Source: Moniliophthora roreri (taxonomy: Eukaryota > Basidiomycota > Agaricomycetes > Agaricales > Marasmiaceae). From it: DNA of 64,000 nucleotides. The position numbers and the translations under genes were made by a program. Below the pieces are notes generated by a model that saw only the letters and a list, made by a program, of their open reading frames with translations, searched no databases and had not been told where the DNA came from. Shown one piece after another: positions 42,301 to 54,561 of the stretch (the stretch's first letter is position 1; each line of letters begins with the position of its first letter). The stretch lies in NCBI GenBank assembly GCA_001466705.2, contig LATX02000211.1:930001-994000 (forward strand), in the 5' to 3' direction.

Positions 42301-45196
42301 TGGCTTGGAGAACGTCTTTGAAGCAGCAGGTGAGCAGGTAAGTAGAGCGGGGAATGAGACTGTGCTTACACTGACGAAAGTGCAGGGTGGTCCGCCAAAG
42401 TAACCCTCGTCCAGCACAACAGAGAACCCGGATTGGAGAGCATTGAGAGTGGGGTTTTCAAATGGCTGGGCAGTTGCAGCACATGCTGCAGGGTTCATGT
42501 CGAAGAAGACCATGGCGAATGCGATAGCTCAGGCCTTGCTTACAACTGCTTTAGAGAGTACGTCACCGAGGGAAGAGGGCTGTAAAGGTACATTTGAATA
42601 GTGCAAAAAGGCGTAGTGAAAATGGGTAGGTATTCACCTGCATTTCCAGAGTGAGTATAACAAACTGATTGAGGGGGTGAAGCAGATCACGAGGTCGAGG
42701 CTCATTCGCCACCAGATGCAAGATAGGAGAGAAGGCCTGGAATCCTTCGGGGTCTAACATATGAAGGAGGGAAGGAGTGATGGTCTCAATGAAATCTGGA
42801 CCACATATCAAGTATAAGATGACCCATGGCAACACTGGAAAGGGAGCACTGTGGAACTGGTAGATAAAGGAAGCAATGAGAGAGCCTTGCTGGTGCAGTG
42901 TTGCATGCCGGGATGTGTCATCACTCAGGATGGGAGTCAGATCGGGTATAATCCAAGGGTCATTGCATGCTTCTTTCCAGGAACTGGAACTAGCAAGGTG
43001 CTCAATGGCTCTAGAGTAGATATTGCACATAGGGCCAGGACCTGGAGAGCATGCTCTATGTAAAAGTTAGAGAGCGGAAATATGACCCAGATAAGAGTAG
43101 GAAGTGAAGCATGCACAGTTCCAACCGTTGTATTGGTGTGAAGAGGGAGAGGAGTGTGGGTAGACCCTCACAAGATTGTGTGCCGGCAGGTGGCTTGAAT
43201 TCATATTCAGAGCAGGTGATATCAGTTGCGATTTTGATCAAGCTCATTAAGAATCGAGCGCTGGTATTCAATGTATCAACAACAACATTGATGGGCATGG
43301 TATGCACCACTATCTTACAGTTCACCTGTTTTGCCCAAAGGTGCATCTGGGTGTGTGTAGCAATGTCTGTACTGGATAGGGGTGTTGGCATAAGTACAGA
43401 CGGTATAGATGGTGAAGGAGTGGGCTGGTGAATCAGTGACTGTGAGCAGTTGTCTTGGGATACCATTGGTACAGAAGGTAGCGGCATGGGGTCCTGGTTG
43501 TGGTTCGTTGAAGGAGGGGGTACAGGAGACATCAAGGATAGTGGGTGAATTAGAGAGAGTCTAGGTTGAGAATCCGATCTGGGTCGAACATAGTGGGCAG
43601 CTTGAGACTAAATGTCTTGGTAAGTTTGGAGTGATACAATGGTGGCTGTATTGACTAACACTAGTGGGTGAAAGCTCAAGTTGCCTGCAAGTTCCTATTA
43701 CCGGCACGGGTGGGGTGGTGGGTCGGGTCTGAGATGCACTGTATCAGCTTCAAAAGCTAAGAGCACAGTTGAAGAGGGAGAATCACCTCCTTGGCTGGGC
43801 ATAGCAGTGGACTCAAGCACTCCTGCAGAATTTGGACATGATCACAAGGAGGTTTGGTGAGCAACCTGCTCAGCTCCAGCATTAAGTGCCATGAGAGGCA
43901 AGCATGGTACTTTGCCTGCTGAGGTAGCAGTATGTCACTGGGATCAATTGAGCATCCAGTGAGGGTACCTTCCAAATGCCCATAAGTGGGACCTAGATAA
44001 TTTGGTTAAGTCCAGTGGTTACAGGTGGGAGTGGATGAAAGTACATATCAGTAAAATGGGTATCTTTTCCCTTGTTTGAGGGTTGGCATCAAAGGGAGTC
44101 GCACTCCGATTATGCTGAAGTGCTGCGACCTCAGGATACTGAAGGTTGAGATCGTTTATAGTGGTGCAGACTCTCAATTCAAATCATGGTGGAGAACAGC
44201 TGGACCAAAATTGCAGAAGTCGGAACGGCTGGTTGCAAAGTGCCGACAGATCTGGAGATAATGGGTTCACGTCGGATACTGGGAGCCGCCTGTTTTGCGG
44301 AGAAAGAAAGGCCTCCAGCACCGTGGTGATGTCGCTAGGTTTGATTATGTCCATTGGATGAACAGAGAGATAGGTGTACAAGCCAAGCCGCTTCACTTCT
44401 GAGACAAGGGTGGGGAGGCAGGTTTGGTCGAGAGTACATGAATGAGTCCCTATTTCATCTATAACCTCTTCACCTTGGAGCACAATCTGGGGAGGTAAAA
44501 AAAAAAGGAAAAAGAACAGTAAGTGGTAATGTAAACGAGAATGGAGGGCATACAACTGACATGGAGTGGGTAGATAAATATGCCAATCTGATTTATATGA
44601 GGAAGAGGACCTGCTGCCGTTGAAAGTGGGTTGCGAGCGTGAGCCTGGGTGAAGTTCATTGCCTGACTAAGAACAGCTGATGGTGACTGGTTGGAACTGT
44701 GACGAGAAGCACTCGCTACCCGTCATACATTGGCATTGCCCTGAGCATGAGCAGGTATGCTGAAAGAACTTGTAATGGGTGTGGCTGGAGGTGGTAATGG
44801 AGGATTGAAAGAATTGAGAGAGTTGGCAGTGTATGGGAGCACAGGATTATGAGGAGAGCTCAAGGTCAAGGGGAATGATAAAGGTGCTTGAGATGGATGT
44901 TGTGGATTGGTATTAAGGAGAAATTGGCGAAGCTGTGGGAGAAAACCAGAAATCCACACATAGTCATCTGCTGGGTTGAATCCAGGGTTGCTGGTGGTGA
45001 AGATAGACAATTCCTGTCATAGATATCGTTTAACTGACAGTATGTACTTGGACTCACGACCACTTATGTCTTTGACACTGTCAATAAACTGTGCGATCAC
45101 AGTGGGTGTCAAAGAGAGAATTAAGTGCTGGTCTTGCACGTTGTGAATAGCGCTTAATAGCGCGATGATTTTTTGGAGGTGGTTTGTGCTGCTCAT
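39325..45196 (-). pseudogene. decayed uncharacterised multi-exon gene(s)
   Basis: A long series of minus-strand coding blocks. It starts at ATG 45196 (MSSTNHLQKIIALLSAIHN) and runs through 45010-44723 (FNPADDYVWISGFLPQLRQF), 44555-44184 (LPTLVSEVKRLGLYTYLSVH), 43535-43056, 43030-42563 (FHSAPFPVLPWVILYLICGP), 42513-42199, 40640-40065 (HTIWLCTQNHHGQDWETHPI) and 39699-39325 (stop). Several blocks are separated by stop-rich stretches, mainly 42190-41180. I recognise no domain. It may be one very long gene or two neighbours, and the low CpG and stops argue it is not functional. Confidence 0.4.
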
Positions 45197-46639
45197 GTTG
45201 GTGGGGTGGTGCAGGAGACAAAAGTGTGGAAGAAAGTGGGGGATACTAGTTTTGCATGCAGTAATACCTATAAAGCACACGCACAGTGTATCAGGTCAAA
45301 ATTTAGTGTAAGGGACATTCCGAAGATCATGCCGAACCCGAAAACCGTCAGTTCAGTGGTGTGTTAAAGTTTATGTACACGATAGATAGTTAGTGTGAAC
45401 AGTGTAAACTTGTTTAGAATTATAAGGCAAGACGCGTGGATCCCAACGAACCGTCGGATGCCGTGACCGCGCTGGACTCCACCGGCTTCCGCTTGTTTTC
45501 GGATTTGCTCGGGCCAGCTGGTTCCAGCTGGTTTCAGCTGGTTTCAGTTGGTTTCCACTGGTTTCCGCCGGATTTGGTGGGTCTCATTGAGTTCTGTTGG
45601 GTTTCGCCGGTTTCTATCGGGTGCATGCACAAAATTAGGATTTTGTCCAAAGAGGTCCACCATAGGATTGTTTGTACCTAAACAAAAATCCTGAGGGCGG
45701 CGTGAAAGAATCCGGCCTACGATTTCTTGAATAGCTGTACTACTATGAGCACTCCATGACCGCGGCCATATCCTCCATTTCGCCATCAATCCAACACACG
45801 TACTAAAAAGGAAGTCCGAGTTTCCTTTCAACAGCCGAATATCGAGATCGACCATCATTGCCAGAAAAAGCCTTTCAACTTTAACGATTCAAGCTCGCAC
45901 ACACTGGCAGATGATGGTCAACCACTGTACGTGGTTAGTTAGCCAGAGGGCAGATACCGATTTTTGGGATCCATGTACGTTCTCCTAGCTCATGAACTAT
46001 GAACTCGCAAGCTGATCATGGTTCAGGTACGGCGACAGCGTTGGTCACAGTCAGATTGTTCCAAGAACATGACGGATCAGGAACAAATCAATGCACTTCC
46101 ACCAGCGTTTTATCCAACTTACCAGGGGGCGAAGCTTCGTACTAGTGGATTATTATGAAAGAGATCTATCGCTTACTCAAGCAGGGCCAGACTGTCGAAG
46201 ACCTATGGGAGAGGTAGGAGATTATTGAGCAAGTTGTGGAGCGAAAATGGGAAGCCTTATGGAGGGAATGAGTCTTCGGACTGGCAGCGTCGCTTCCAAC
46301 AGCAGCTCATCAACTGAAAAGCACCGGTGGCAGTCGTCTACCATCACCTCCACTAGCGATACTTCGTTCACTGGCCCCACTCATAGCTCATTTGACGTCG
46401 ATCCACTGATGCAACGGTCATTTCGTCGATTTGGGTCAACCCTAGTACCGCGTCAGTTCCCACTTCGAGTAAATTTTCAGGCTTCATTCCAAACTTGTGA
46501 TATAGCACTGACTTGTGTAGTAATATGCAGGTGCCATATCGGCGTATAGTAAGACCGCTTTTTGCTCGTGTTCATTTCCCTCCCTCCGGCTAAACACCGC
46601 CTAGACTCCGTCAAACCTGCAGGCCTTCACGGATCTTGA
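45197..46639. other. transition from CpG-poor domain to host sequence
   Basis: Contains a short tandem array (45514-45573) and scattered short frames, for example 46247-46549 on the plus strand, that I cannot assign. No gene is claimed. Confidence 0.4.
45514..45573. repeat. six units of a 10-bp repeat
   Basis: Six imperfect copies of ccagctggtt / tcagctggtt / tccactggtt, with GGTTT-like words continuing for a further 30 bases. Confidence 0.75.
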
Positions 46640-46989
46640 GCCTTATCTCCCAGCGGGCTTGTACTAAAGGCTTCATTGCGTACGTGCTACCTTCCGAGTC
46701 AGCTCCGAGTTAAGGGGCGTAAGGGCTGGAGGTCGGGTTTGATTACAAAGATCATTATTCTGAGGCTATTGCAGAGATCAACAAAGGACTGGCAGACGGA
46801 AGCATCGAGCGCAAATTCTACATCGCGGAAGGCCTCGAAAACGCATCTTCAACATTACCCCTTCTCTTCACAGGAGGAAATACCGGCAAGCTGTAAGTTG
46901 AGTTTCTTGCTTCACTGGAGTATGCATGGTGGGTAATGCTGCGACATAGGGTGGTGAAGGTGTCAAATCTGATGAAAGCGAATCCGTAA
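46640..46989 (+). pseudogene. 3' remnant of a medium-chain (zinc-type) reductase
   Basis: The C-terminal part of an NADP-dependent oxidoreductase of the leukotriene B4 12-hydroxydehydrogenase type. Diagnostic blocks are KDHYSEAIAEINKGLADGSI, then ERKFYIAEGLENASSTLP and LLFTGGNTGKL. The final exon after a GT-AG intron (about 46894-46949) gives VVKVSNLMKANP and the stop at 46987-46989. The upstream QRACTKGFIAYVL is only partly readable, with a frame change near 46720. The cofactor-binding and catalytic halves are absent, so this is a truncated copy. Confidence 0.8.
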
Positions 46990-48101
46990 AACCGGTTCTT
47001 CCAGACTCTCGTCTGTGTGATTTACTGTGTAAACGATCTAATTAGGTGAAATTGTAGAACCTACTAAATGAGGGAACACGAATGTCATTCTAACCACGGT
47101 TTCGACTGGAGACGCTACCATACTCTGAGTGCCTACCATCGCTATTTCGATCGATCGTCTTCGAGTCACTGTTCCGAATGTGATGGCATTTTGTACGTCT
47201 TGGGTTTAGATGGGTCTTTCCACCAAGTTGAGGTAACATGAAATGGTTAAGTGTCGCTTATTACCGATGCCCCGTGGGACTTCAACTACCCGTACGCGTG
47301 CTATGATTCATTCAAGCTTCTTGTGGATCAACGAAGCAATAGTCATTTGACCGAATTTTTCAGCGGATTGAATACATGATGAAGCGAGTTAGGTGAGTGT
47401 TTGATTTTATTGTTTTCTCTTCATTCTCATTCGGGCAGCGGAATAGAGCAAATCCCAACCAGGGGGGCAAGCGGTTGTGTCAGGATTTCAGGAGTGCGCC
47501 GACTTTTCACCATACATCTACCTATCATCCGTGAGGTAAAAGTGCAGCTCTGGAACTTCGACGGACGCTGAACGCTGAACATTCAACAATGCAACCCGTG
47601 CTGCCATCACCATCAAGCATCACGAGTTATGGGACTCTTCGAAGTATTACTACCGTGTTAAGGCATCTATGAATTCAAACACACTCTCTATTCTCGCTAG
47701 GCGGTATATGATCCGTTCTCTCAGACCGACCTTTAACCGTCTATTGGATTCGCAAAATCGACATCGCGAAACTTTGACAAATTTCTGCCACATGGTCAGT
47801 CAGTGTACGAGGCGGACAGCTTCTTCGCTTTACTCTCGTCTATACCAGGCAGTCATGCACTCGCTAAAATCGCGGAAGTCTGTCGCCTCGGGAGAAAGCA
47901 AAACACTCACTGCCCGGACAATACAGACCACCTGTACTGCTGTGCGTATGTGCAACTCTGAATAAACCTCGGCTCATCTGCATCGGGTTTTCTTTTGCGT
48001 AACCGTGTTCAAGCTGGTATATATATACCGGTTTTGTGGAGCAAGAATCCCCATCGGCTCCACAGAGAAGACCACCCAAGCTTTTCTCTACCCCGAAAAG
48101 G
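46990..48101. other. intergenic region upstream of the cellobiohydrolase
   Basis: About 1.1 kb. Short frames only, none recognised. The last 100 bp hold the TATA box of the next gene. Confidence 0.5.
48018..48027 (+). promoter_or_regulatory. TATA box of the GH6 gene
   Basis: TATATATATA lies 75 bp upstream of the GH6 start codon at 48102, a usual spacing for highly induced fungal cellulase genes. Confidence 0.65.
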
Positions 48102-49756
48102 ATGAAGACCGTCTCGGCTTTACTGTCAATCGCCGCTGTACTGGGTGCTGCTACAGCCTCTCCTACGCTGCAGGCTCGCGCTCCGTGCACGACTCCGGTC
48201 AGGATATCAGGCAACCCGTTCCAAGGGCGTACGCTATATGCGAACAGCCACTATGGTGACTACGTCCGTGCTGCGGCCAACCAGATCAGCGACTCTTCGT
48301 TGAAGCAGAAGGCATTGGCAGTTGCCAATGTCGGGTCTTTCTTGTGGCTGTAAGTTCACAGTTCTTCGGATATCAGGTTTGTCGTTGATGTGATGTTGCA
48401 ATAGCGATACGATCTCCACTATCTCGACCTTCGAACAACACTTGAGAAACACCTCCTGCTCAGAAGTTTTTGGCGTTGTCATCTACGACTTGCCCGGACG
48501 TGACTGTGCTGCCAAGGCTTCGAACGGTGAGCTCGCTGTCGGCGAGATCAATAGGTACAAGACTGAGTACATCGACCGTGAGTATCCCTCGAATTCTTCT
48601 ATTTAAAAGTAATTACTCATCGAGATTACAGCCATTGTCAAGATCATCAAGGCCCACCCGGAAGTGGCAATTGCCGCCGTTATCGAACCCGAGCAAGTAC
48701 ATTCTTTTAGTTATACTAGATGATTACTTAGTGTTGCGTTTAGCTCCCTTCCAAACCTGGTTACCAATGCCAACCTCGCGACCTGCCAGGCTTCTGCTTC
48801 TGGATACAGAGAAGGTGTTCAGTACGCTCTCCGCAACTTGAACCTTCCCAACGTCGCTATGTACATCGTGAGTCTTAATCACCCTGTGCTATGAAAGGGA
48901 GCTGCTAACATGGCAGCAGGACGCCGGACACGGTGGCTGGCTCGGTATGCCGCAATGACTTGTATGCAAAAACTCGCTGACATGGCCGCTTAGGCTGGGA
49001 TGCCAATCTCCAACCAGGTGCGCAGGAACTTGCCAACGCCTACAGAGGCGCTGGCTCTCCCGCCTCAGTCCATGGATTCGCCACCAACGTCGCTGGATGG
49101 AACGCATGGAAGAAGGTCCCCGGTGAATTCGAGAATGCACCCGACGGTCAGTACAACAAGTGCCAGGATGAGGACCGGTACGTGACCAGGTTCGGTGCTG
49201 CCCTTGCATCTGCTGGTATGCCCAACCACGCTATCGTCGACACTGGAAGGAATGCTGTCCAGGGATTGAGGTGGGTTCTCCTCTGGTAACTATTACTGCA
49301 ATTTTTACTTACCATTCGATAGGCAGGAGTGGGGTCACTGGTGCAACGTGAACGGTGCTGGATTCGGCGTCAGGCCAACGACTAGCACATCCAACAGTCT
49401 AGCTGATGCGTTTGTTTGGGTCGGCGAACTCTCGTCCTTCACATGAAACACATTTCTGATGATTCGAAAAACCAGGTCAAACCCGGTGGTGAATCCGACG
49501 GAACTTCCGACACTTCTGCTGCTCGCTACGATTCTTTCTGTGGTTATCCTGATGGTGAGCTTCCATTCCAATGACTTGAATTACAAGAGACTTATGTGAA
49601 TGCTATATTACAGCCTTCAAACCAAGCCCTGAAGGTGAGATGATTTTCTGTTTCTTTGAAAGTGGGACATTATTTACCGACAACTTCCTTTCAGCTGGTC
49701 AATGGAACCAAGCGTACTTCGAGATGTTGCTCAGGAACGCCATTCCTTCCTTCTGA
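48102..49756 (+). CDS. glycoside hydrolase family 6 cellobiohydrolase (Cel6)
   Basis: Secreted inverting exo-cellulase acting from the non-reducing end of cellulose. Ten exons sum to 1167 nt (388 residues): 48102-48349, 48405-48577, 48632-48692, 48744-48867, 48920-48944, 48994-49270, 49323-49419, 49476-49554, 49614-49634 and 49695-49756. The signal peptide is MKTVSALLSIAAVLGAATA. GH6 motifs present: VVIYDLPGRDCAAKASNGEL (catalytic acid Asp region), AAVIEPDSLPNLVTN, YIDAGHGGWLGW, GFATNVAGWN, RQEWGHWCNV and WVKPGGESDGTSD. No carbohydrate-binding module (CBM1) is encoded; the mature N terminus goes straight into the catalytic domain. The intron 48693-48743 starts with GC, the only non-GT donor I found in this gene. 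The frame is intact, so it is probably functional. Confidence 0.95.
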
Positions 49757-50725
49757 TCTGATAATCTGGGATAAAGTCGGAACTTGGGGAGCTTGTAGTC
49801 TGCACAATTTATATTTCAATCGCAATCAATCAGATATTCTGCATTCACCTCGATGTGCTGAATAAAGTTACTCAAATGAATGAAGAATTATTATTCTTTC
49901 CGAGTCATCGAGGTGCTTATCTACCGAGCTTGCGAGTGGCTGAGTCGGCCTAGGGGGTGACTCTCAAATCATTGGACATCGCCTTTTAACCTGACGAAGA
50001 TCCCGACACAGACTCCAAGTCAGAGCCTAGCATCTGGCGAACATCCCTTGACTCGGAAGTAGGGATCAGGCTAGAAAAGGTCGTCGTAAATGGACCTACC
50101 GAGCCTCCTGCGCTACGCTAGGCTACCTGGCGAGGAGGTGCTTCGGAGTCGTTGCGGGGTGCAAGTAAATTCTGAATGTTTCGTGTCAGAGTTCTTTCAA
50201 TGCACTTTTTCTTGTTGCCAGCTTGAATGCTCAGAGTCAAATACTAGCTGCGGGTATTTTAAACCATCGAGTCCACTGGTGGCTTTGTGGCTAATGCTGA
50301 GTGTTCCGGGACGAGCACTGGAACGCCCTGCCTCGAAGCAGTTACGATCATGGTTCGACCTGTTATTTATCATAGCACCAAAGTCGAGGCCTGAAGCCGA
50401 AGTGATGAGAGCGGTGATGGAGAGCAGGCTGAGGCTGAGTGGTGTCTGGGGGTCTAGGCGCAATTTCTGTGACTGTGACAGCCGTACTCACAACAGTAGA
50501 CATTTTATACGACTGTCCCCCTCTCGACTGTCGAAACCCCTTGCTCGTTGTCGGCCCCAGTTCCGCCAGGGTTTATTGAAAACCACCATTTATTCATCTT
50601 CTATTCTCGGTTTCTAACATTTATTTCTCTTTGCGACTTGCTCGCTATCTGCTCGGTGTCTGGACTGCCTCTTTCTTGTTTTCAGCCCTTCACGTCCTTC
50701 ATTTCCCTTTGGCTCTCAAATATAG
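49757..50725 (+). other. intergenic between GH6 and PBP1
   Basis: About 970 bp that should include the GH6 terminator and the PBP1 promoter. A plus-strand frame of 175 codons (50090-50617) is open but has no recognisable content. The pyrimidine-rich stretch at 50590-50710 is typical of fungal housekeeping promoters. Confidence 0.5.
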
Positions 50726-53700
50726 ATGGCCTCGAATAGTCGACAAACAAAAACGCAACGCAAGGGTGCTGCTGCTGATGCAGCTCGGTGTGTCGTGATA
50801 TATTTCCTCGATGACCATCCAGCTTACTTTCTTTTAGTCGGCCTTCAGCCTGGTCTGGCGCGCGAGCATCTCCCACTTTCTCTCCTACAAGCAGCTCTCC
50901 TCGACCCACAAACCCTGCTTCAAGCCAGGGTGGCAACTTTCCACCTCTCGGGCAAACCAACGGCAACCGGCAGGATACTTCTCATGATCGCGTAATTCAG
51001 GCTCTCTCTGGGTTGACGGTGCGTAACAAGCCGCCCCTTGAAGTATCGAAGGCTCAATGGTCTCTTTAAACTCAGGGAACCACAATAACACTTTCAACCA
51101 AGACTGGCCAACGCTATGAAGGCGTCATCTCCTCTACGAATAACGAAGGCGATACAACCGGTGTCACGCTCAAGGATGTCAAGGAAATATCTAATCCCGG
51201 CGGTCCTCTCAAAGATCAGCTGTTCGTCGCATCGACCAACATTGAAACCTGGGCATCTGGACCTGCAGATGCAAAAATGACCAACGGTGACTGTGAGTTG
51301 TCAACAATCGGTCTGCACGGCGATAGCAATTACAATTCTCTTCATAGCTTTCCGAACCGACTCTGACATCAGCCAGAAGAAGCTGGGCGGCACCGAGCGT
51401 GAACTGCAGGCATGGCAAGCCCCGGTTGATGCCCCAGCATCATCGCAAATTGTTGGAGGTCTTGGTGATGATGTTACATTTGGCCCGGGATCCAGCAATG
51501 GCTCATGGGACCAGTTCTCCGTTAACGAGAAGCTGTTCGGCATCAGGGCTAGCTTTGACGAAGATTTATACACCACTAAACTCGACCGTACGGCTGCAGA
51601 CTTCAAGGAAAGGGAGCGGAAGGCGCAGAAGATTGCTAACGAAATCATTAACGTGCGTTACCGCTCTCTTGAGCCTATTGATAGCATCAAACATTTTGTC
51701 GCAACAGTCCACTTCATCAAATCCCCACATTGCGGAGGAGAGGGGCCAAACTGTCGACGATAGTGGTATCAATGAAGAGGACAAGTGCGTTTTTCAGTGA
51801 TGATTATTATTCTACACTTCATTATGATTTGATAGGTATGGCGCAGTGGTTAGAGGCGTCAATGCCTACATTCCACCGGGAGCCAGAAAGGCGGGAGCGG
51901 TATCAGTTGCATCAAATGCATCTAAGGCAGCAGACGTTCCCAAAGTCTCAGTCAACGGCCCTGACGGCACGGCTGTGCAGTCAACCACGGAGTCACCGGG
52001 TTCCTCTTCAAAGGCACCTTCTCCAGCACCTTCCGGTTCCAACAAGGTTTAATTAGTCGGTATCTTCGACGATCCTATTACTGATGATGCCATCCCAGCC
52101 ACCTGCCGATCCCTTACCTGCATTCCGTGACTTCGTCACAAATGAGAAGCAGAGATTGACACAGAAGCGACAGGCACTCGTCAAAAGCGAGATGGACAAG
52201 CGAATGGCGGAACTAGTTAAATTCAGTCAGAGCTTCAAGGTGCGCTAGCGATATCTCTGTGTAGATGTGACTAACTTTTCTATCAACGAATAGCTGAACA
52301 AACCTATTCCTGACGATCTCGTCCCTATTTTGGCAAAGGATGAAGACAAGCAACGTCAGATAAAGGAGAAGTCGACTAAGGATGCTACTTCCTCGCAAGC
52401 TCGTAACATTGGCCCATCAACTAGTCACGCTGTTCCCGCTAGAGGACCACAACTCACTAGCGCCAAGATCGTCGAGGCAACCCGTAAACCAAGCGCTACC
52501 CCTGCTAGCAATGCCGCCGCTCAAAAGAGTACCGGCACCACATCAAAGACGGAGACAGCAAAACCATCGAAGCCGGTCATGTACATCCAACCCATTCCTC
52601 CGTTCAAGGGCAGCAAGGGTAAAACAGCCGCACCAGGTGCGAATGGTGCAGCAGCACCTGCTTCCGCGTCTTCACAATCTCCGGCGAAACCTCCGACACC
52701 TAGTACTGGAGCAGCAAATGCTAATGCTGCTGCCCGACTCAATGTCAATGCATCTTCATTTAGACCGAACCCCAAAGCAAACGCCTTCACACCTGTGAGT
52801 AATCGTCCCGACTCTCGATGATCCTAACTACTCAAACTCAATACCGAGCAGGGTGTCGCGTCTCCTAGTACCTCAAATCAACCTCTGGCATCTGCTTCCA
52901 GCTCTCCCAAGCCCAAAGAAGCCGTATGTCCTTGGTAACTTTCGTAGAAACGCAGCTCAAGTTTCTTTCCAGGGCCCTGTTCCTCCGAATCCCTTCTTCG
53001 GGACACGGCCTATCAAGAAGAGTCCTCCGGTCAACGTCAAGGATGATTTCAGCCCTTTCAAGACGGGGAAAGTCACCGATCCCCATACCGTCGGTAAGTT
53101 GCACTTGTTACCTCAGTGTCCCGCCGTCGCAAATATATAATCACCGATTTATAGGCAGCCTATGGCCATACAGTGGGAAGCGTTACATGCAAATGTTCCC
53201 GACGCCACCACAACCACCTCAACAGCATTCTCCTCACATGGTTCCCCCTGTACCTCCCCCCATGCCTCCGCCCTCCTACGAAGAAGATTCGGCAGCTCAA
53301 GCCGCTGCCCGTGGATATATGCAGTACCCGCATTACTATCCAGGACAAGTAAGGATGAAAGTGTTCGACCAGAATCAGCACTTACATGTTGCTCAGTGGA
53401 TGCCTGGGATGCCGCCGCCTGGCCCTCCTGGTGCCTTTATGCCTTCTCCTTATATGCAAGCTATGCCTTATCCACCTGGTATGCCTCCTCCAAATGGTAA
53501 TGTACCTAACCTGGTGAACGGCTCATACTGATACCATGTCCTAAAGCTATGTATGGACCACCTGGAATGGGACAAATGCCTCGTAAGAACCTTAAATCAA
53601 TCATCTAGCATCAAGACTGACCATTTCCATATTATAGCACCACAAGCGTATATGCCACCCCCGCCGCCTCCTGGTACTTACCCACCACCACCTAATGGTG

Positions 53701-53930
53701 CCGGCCCACGACCTTCTATGCCACCCACGCCAATTCCAGCCCACGCTCATCCGTACTATCAAAGTCCCCAACGTATGTTCTCTTACATGCGAATGTGTTC
53801 ATTACTCACCAGAACGATAACAGTTCAACATGCGGTTCCTTACCCAATGATGATGCCACCTCCTCCAAATGTTCCTCACCCGTATGAAGGAGCACCTGCA
53901 CCACCGGTGCAGATGGGCGGGCACGCATAA
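50726..53930 (+). CDS. PBP1: ataxin-2 / poly(A)-binding-protein-binding protein
   Basis: RNA-granule and mRNA regulator. Many short introns interrupt it. The N terminus is MASNSRQTKTQRKGAAADAA, then a Ser/Pro-rich segment. An Lsm-like fold follows (VIQALSGLTGTTITLSTKTG, QRYEGVISSTN, GVTLKDVKEI). The LsmAD domain is next, with FRTDSDISQKKLGGTERELQ, WDQFSVNEKLFGI and DLYTTKLDRTAADFKERER (about 51350-51650). GVNAYIPPGARKAG follows, then a long low-complexity middle. A PAM2 motif, LNVNASSFRPNPKANAFTP, at about 52740-52796 should bind the MLLE domain of poly(A)-binding protein. The C terminus is rich in Pro, Met, Tyr and Gly. Stop at 53928-53930. Not every splice site in the second half was fixed. 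Confidence 0.9.
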
Positions 53931-54561
53931 GCAGCTGTCTCTGTGCTTTCTGCGCTTTAATTGGCTAGCTGAGGGGTGGGCGTAGTGTTCTCATATCTTG
54001 TCGCGTTGCTATTGAAGTCGTTGTTGTCATCTTTTTTTCCTGTTGTTTTTCTTTTCTTTTCTTTCTCGATTTTCGAGCCACACGCGCACAAGTACAACTT
54101 GCTAGCTAGCAGAGGAATGGAGTGTAGTAGCGCTTTCAAGTCATGGAATACTACGGGACTACGCCTCGGATTCGATTGGACGATAACGTTTTGTTCTCGT
54201 CATCTGTAATGAAGTTGGCCGCTTAACTCAAGCTCAACTTGCGGTTGGCCTTTAGAATTCGAAATACATACAGCAAATCATTGATGATTGAGGTGAAGAT
54301 GTCTAAGTGTTGCTCTAACCAGACAGGCTACGCACATACTAATTCGTCCCAAAAGGCATTCTAATCTTGCTCTAATCCTGTAGAATCTCCCACCAAGGAT
54401 TTTGCAAGAGCCCAATGCAGGAGCCGCACTCCCTTTTGCCTCGCATTGCTATGGCAACAACGCTTTGCATCTTGTAGTATATATAAGCGGTCTTTCGCGT
54501 CTTCCTTTGTCTTTCCCTTTTTTTCTGACCCACACGCTCTAACCCACAACAAGTTCCCCGA
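53931..54561 (+). other. intergenic with SGNH promoter
   Basis: PBP1 3' flank, with a pyrimidine-rich run near 54030-54065, followed by the promoter of the SGNH hydrolase locus. TATATATAAG stands at 54478-54487, 75 bp before that ATG. Confidence 0.55.

Larger units (their letters stand above)
23168..45400. other. CpG-poor decayed domain
   Basis: Across this stretch most 60-base lines carry zero to two CG dinucleotides, against about five per line sampled in the Bub1 gene and the gypsy pol. The genes inside are broken mainly by TGA codons at positions where CGA restores the frame. This points to long-term cytosine methylation and deamination, or a RIP-like process, over a silenced block. Confidence 0.7.

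Noticed and set aside
46247..46549. 100-codon Ser-rich plus-strand frame
   Set aside because: No continuation by splicing, no recognised domain; composition alone is not enough.
50090..50617. 175-codon plus-strand frame upstream of PBP1
   Set aside because: No recognisable content, and the end overlaps the pyrimidine-rich PBP1 promoter.
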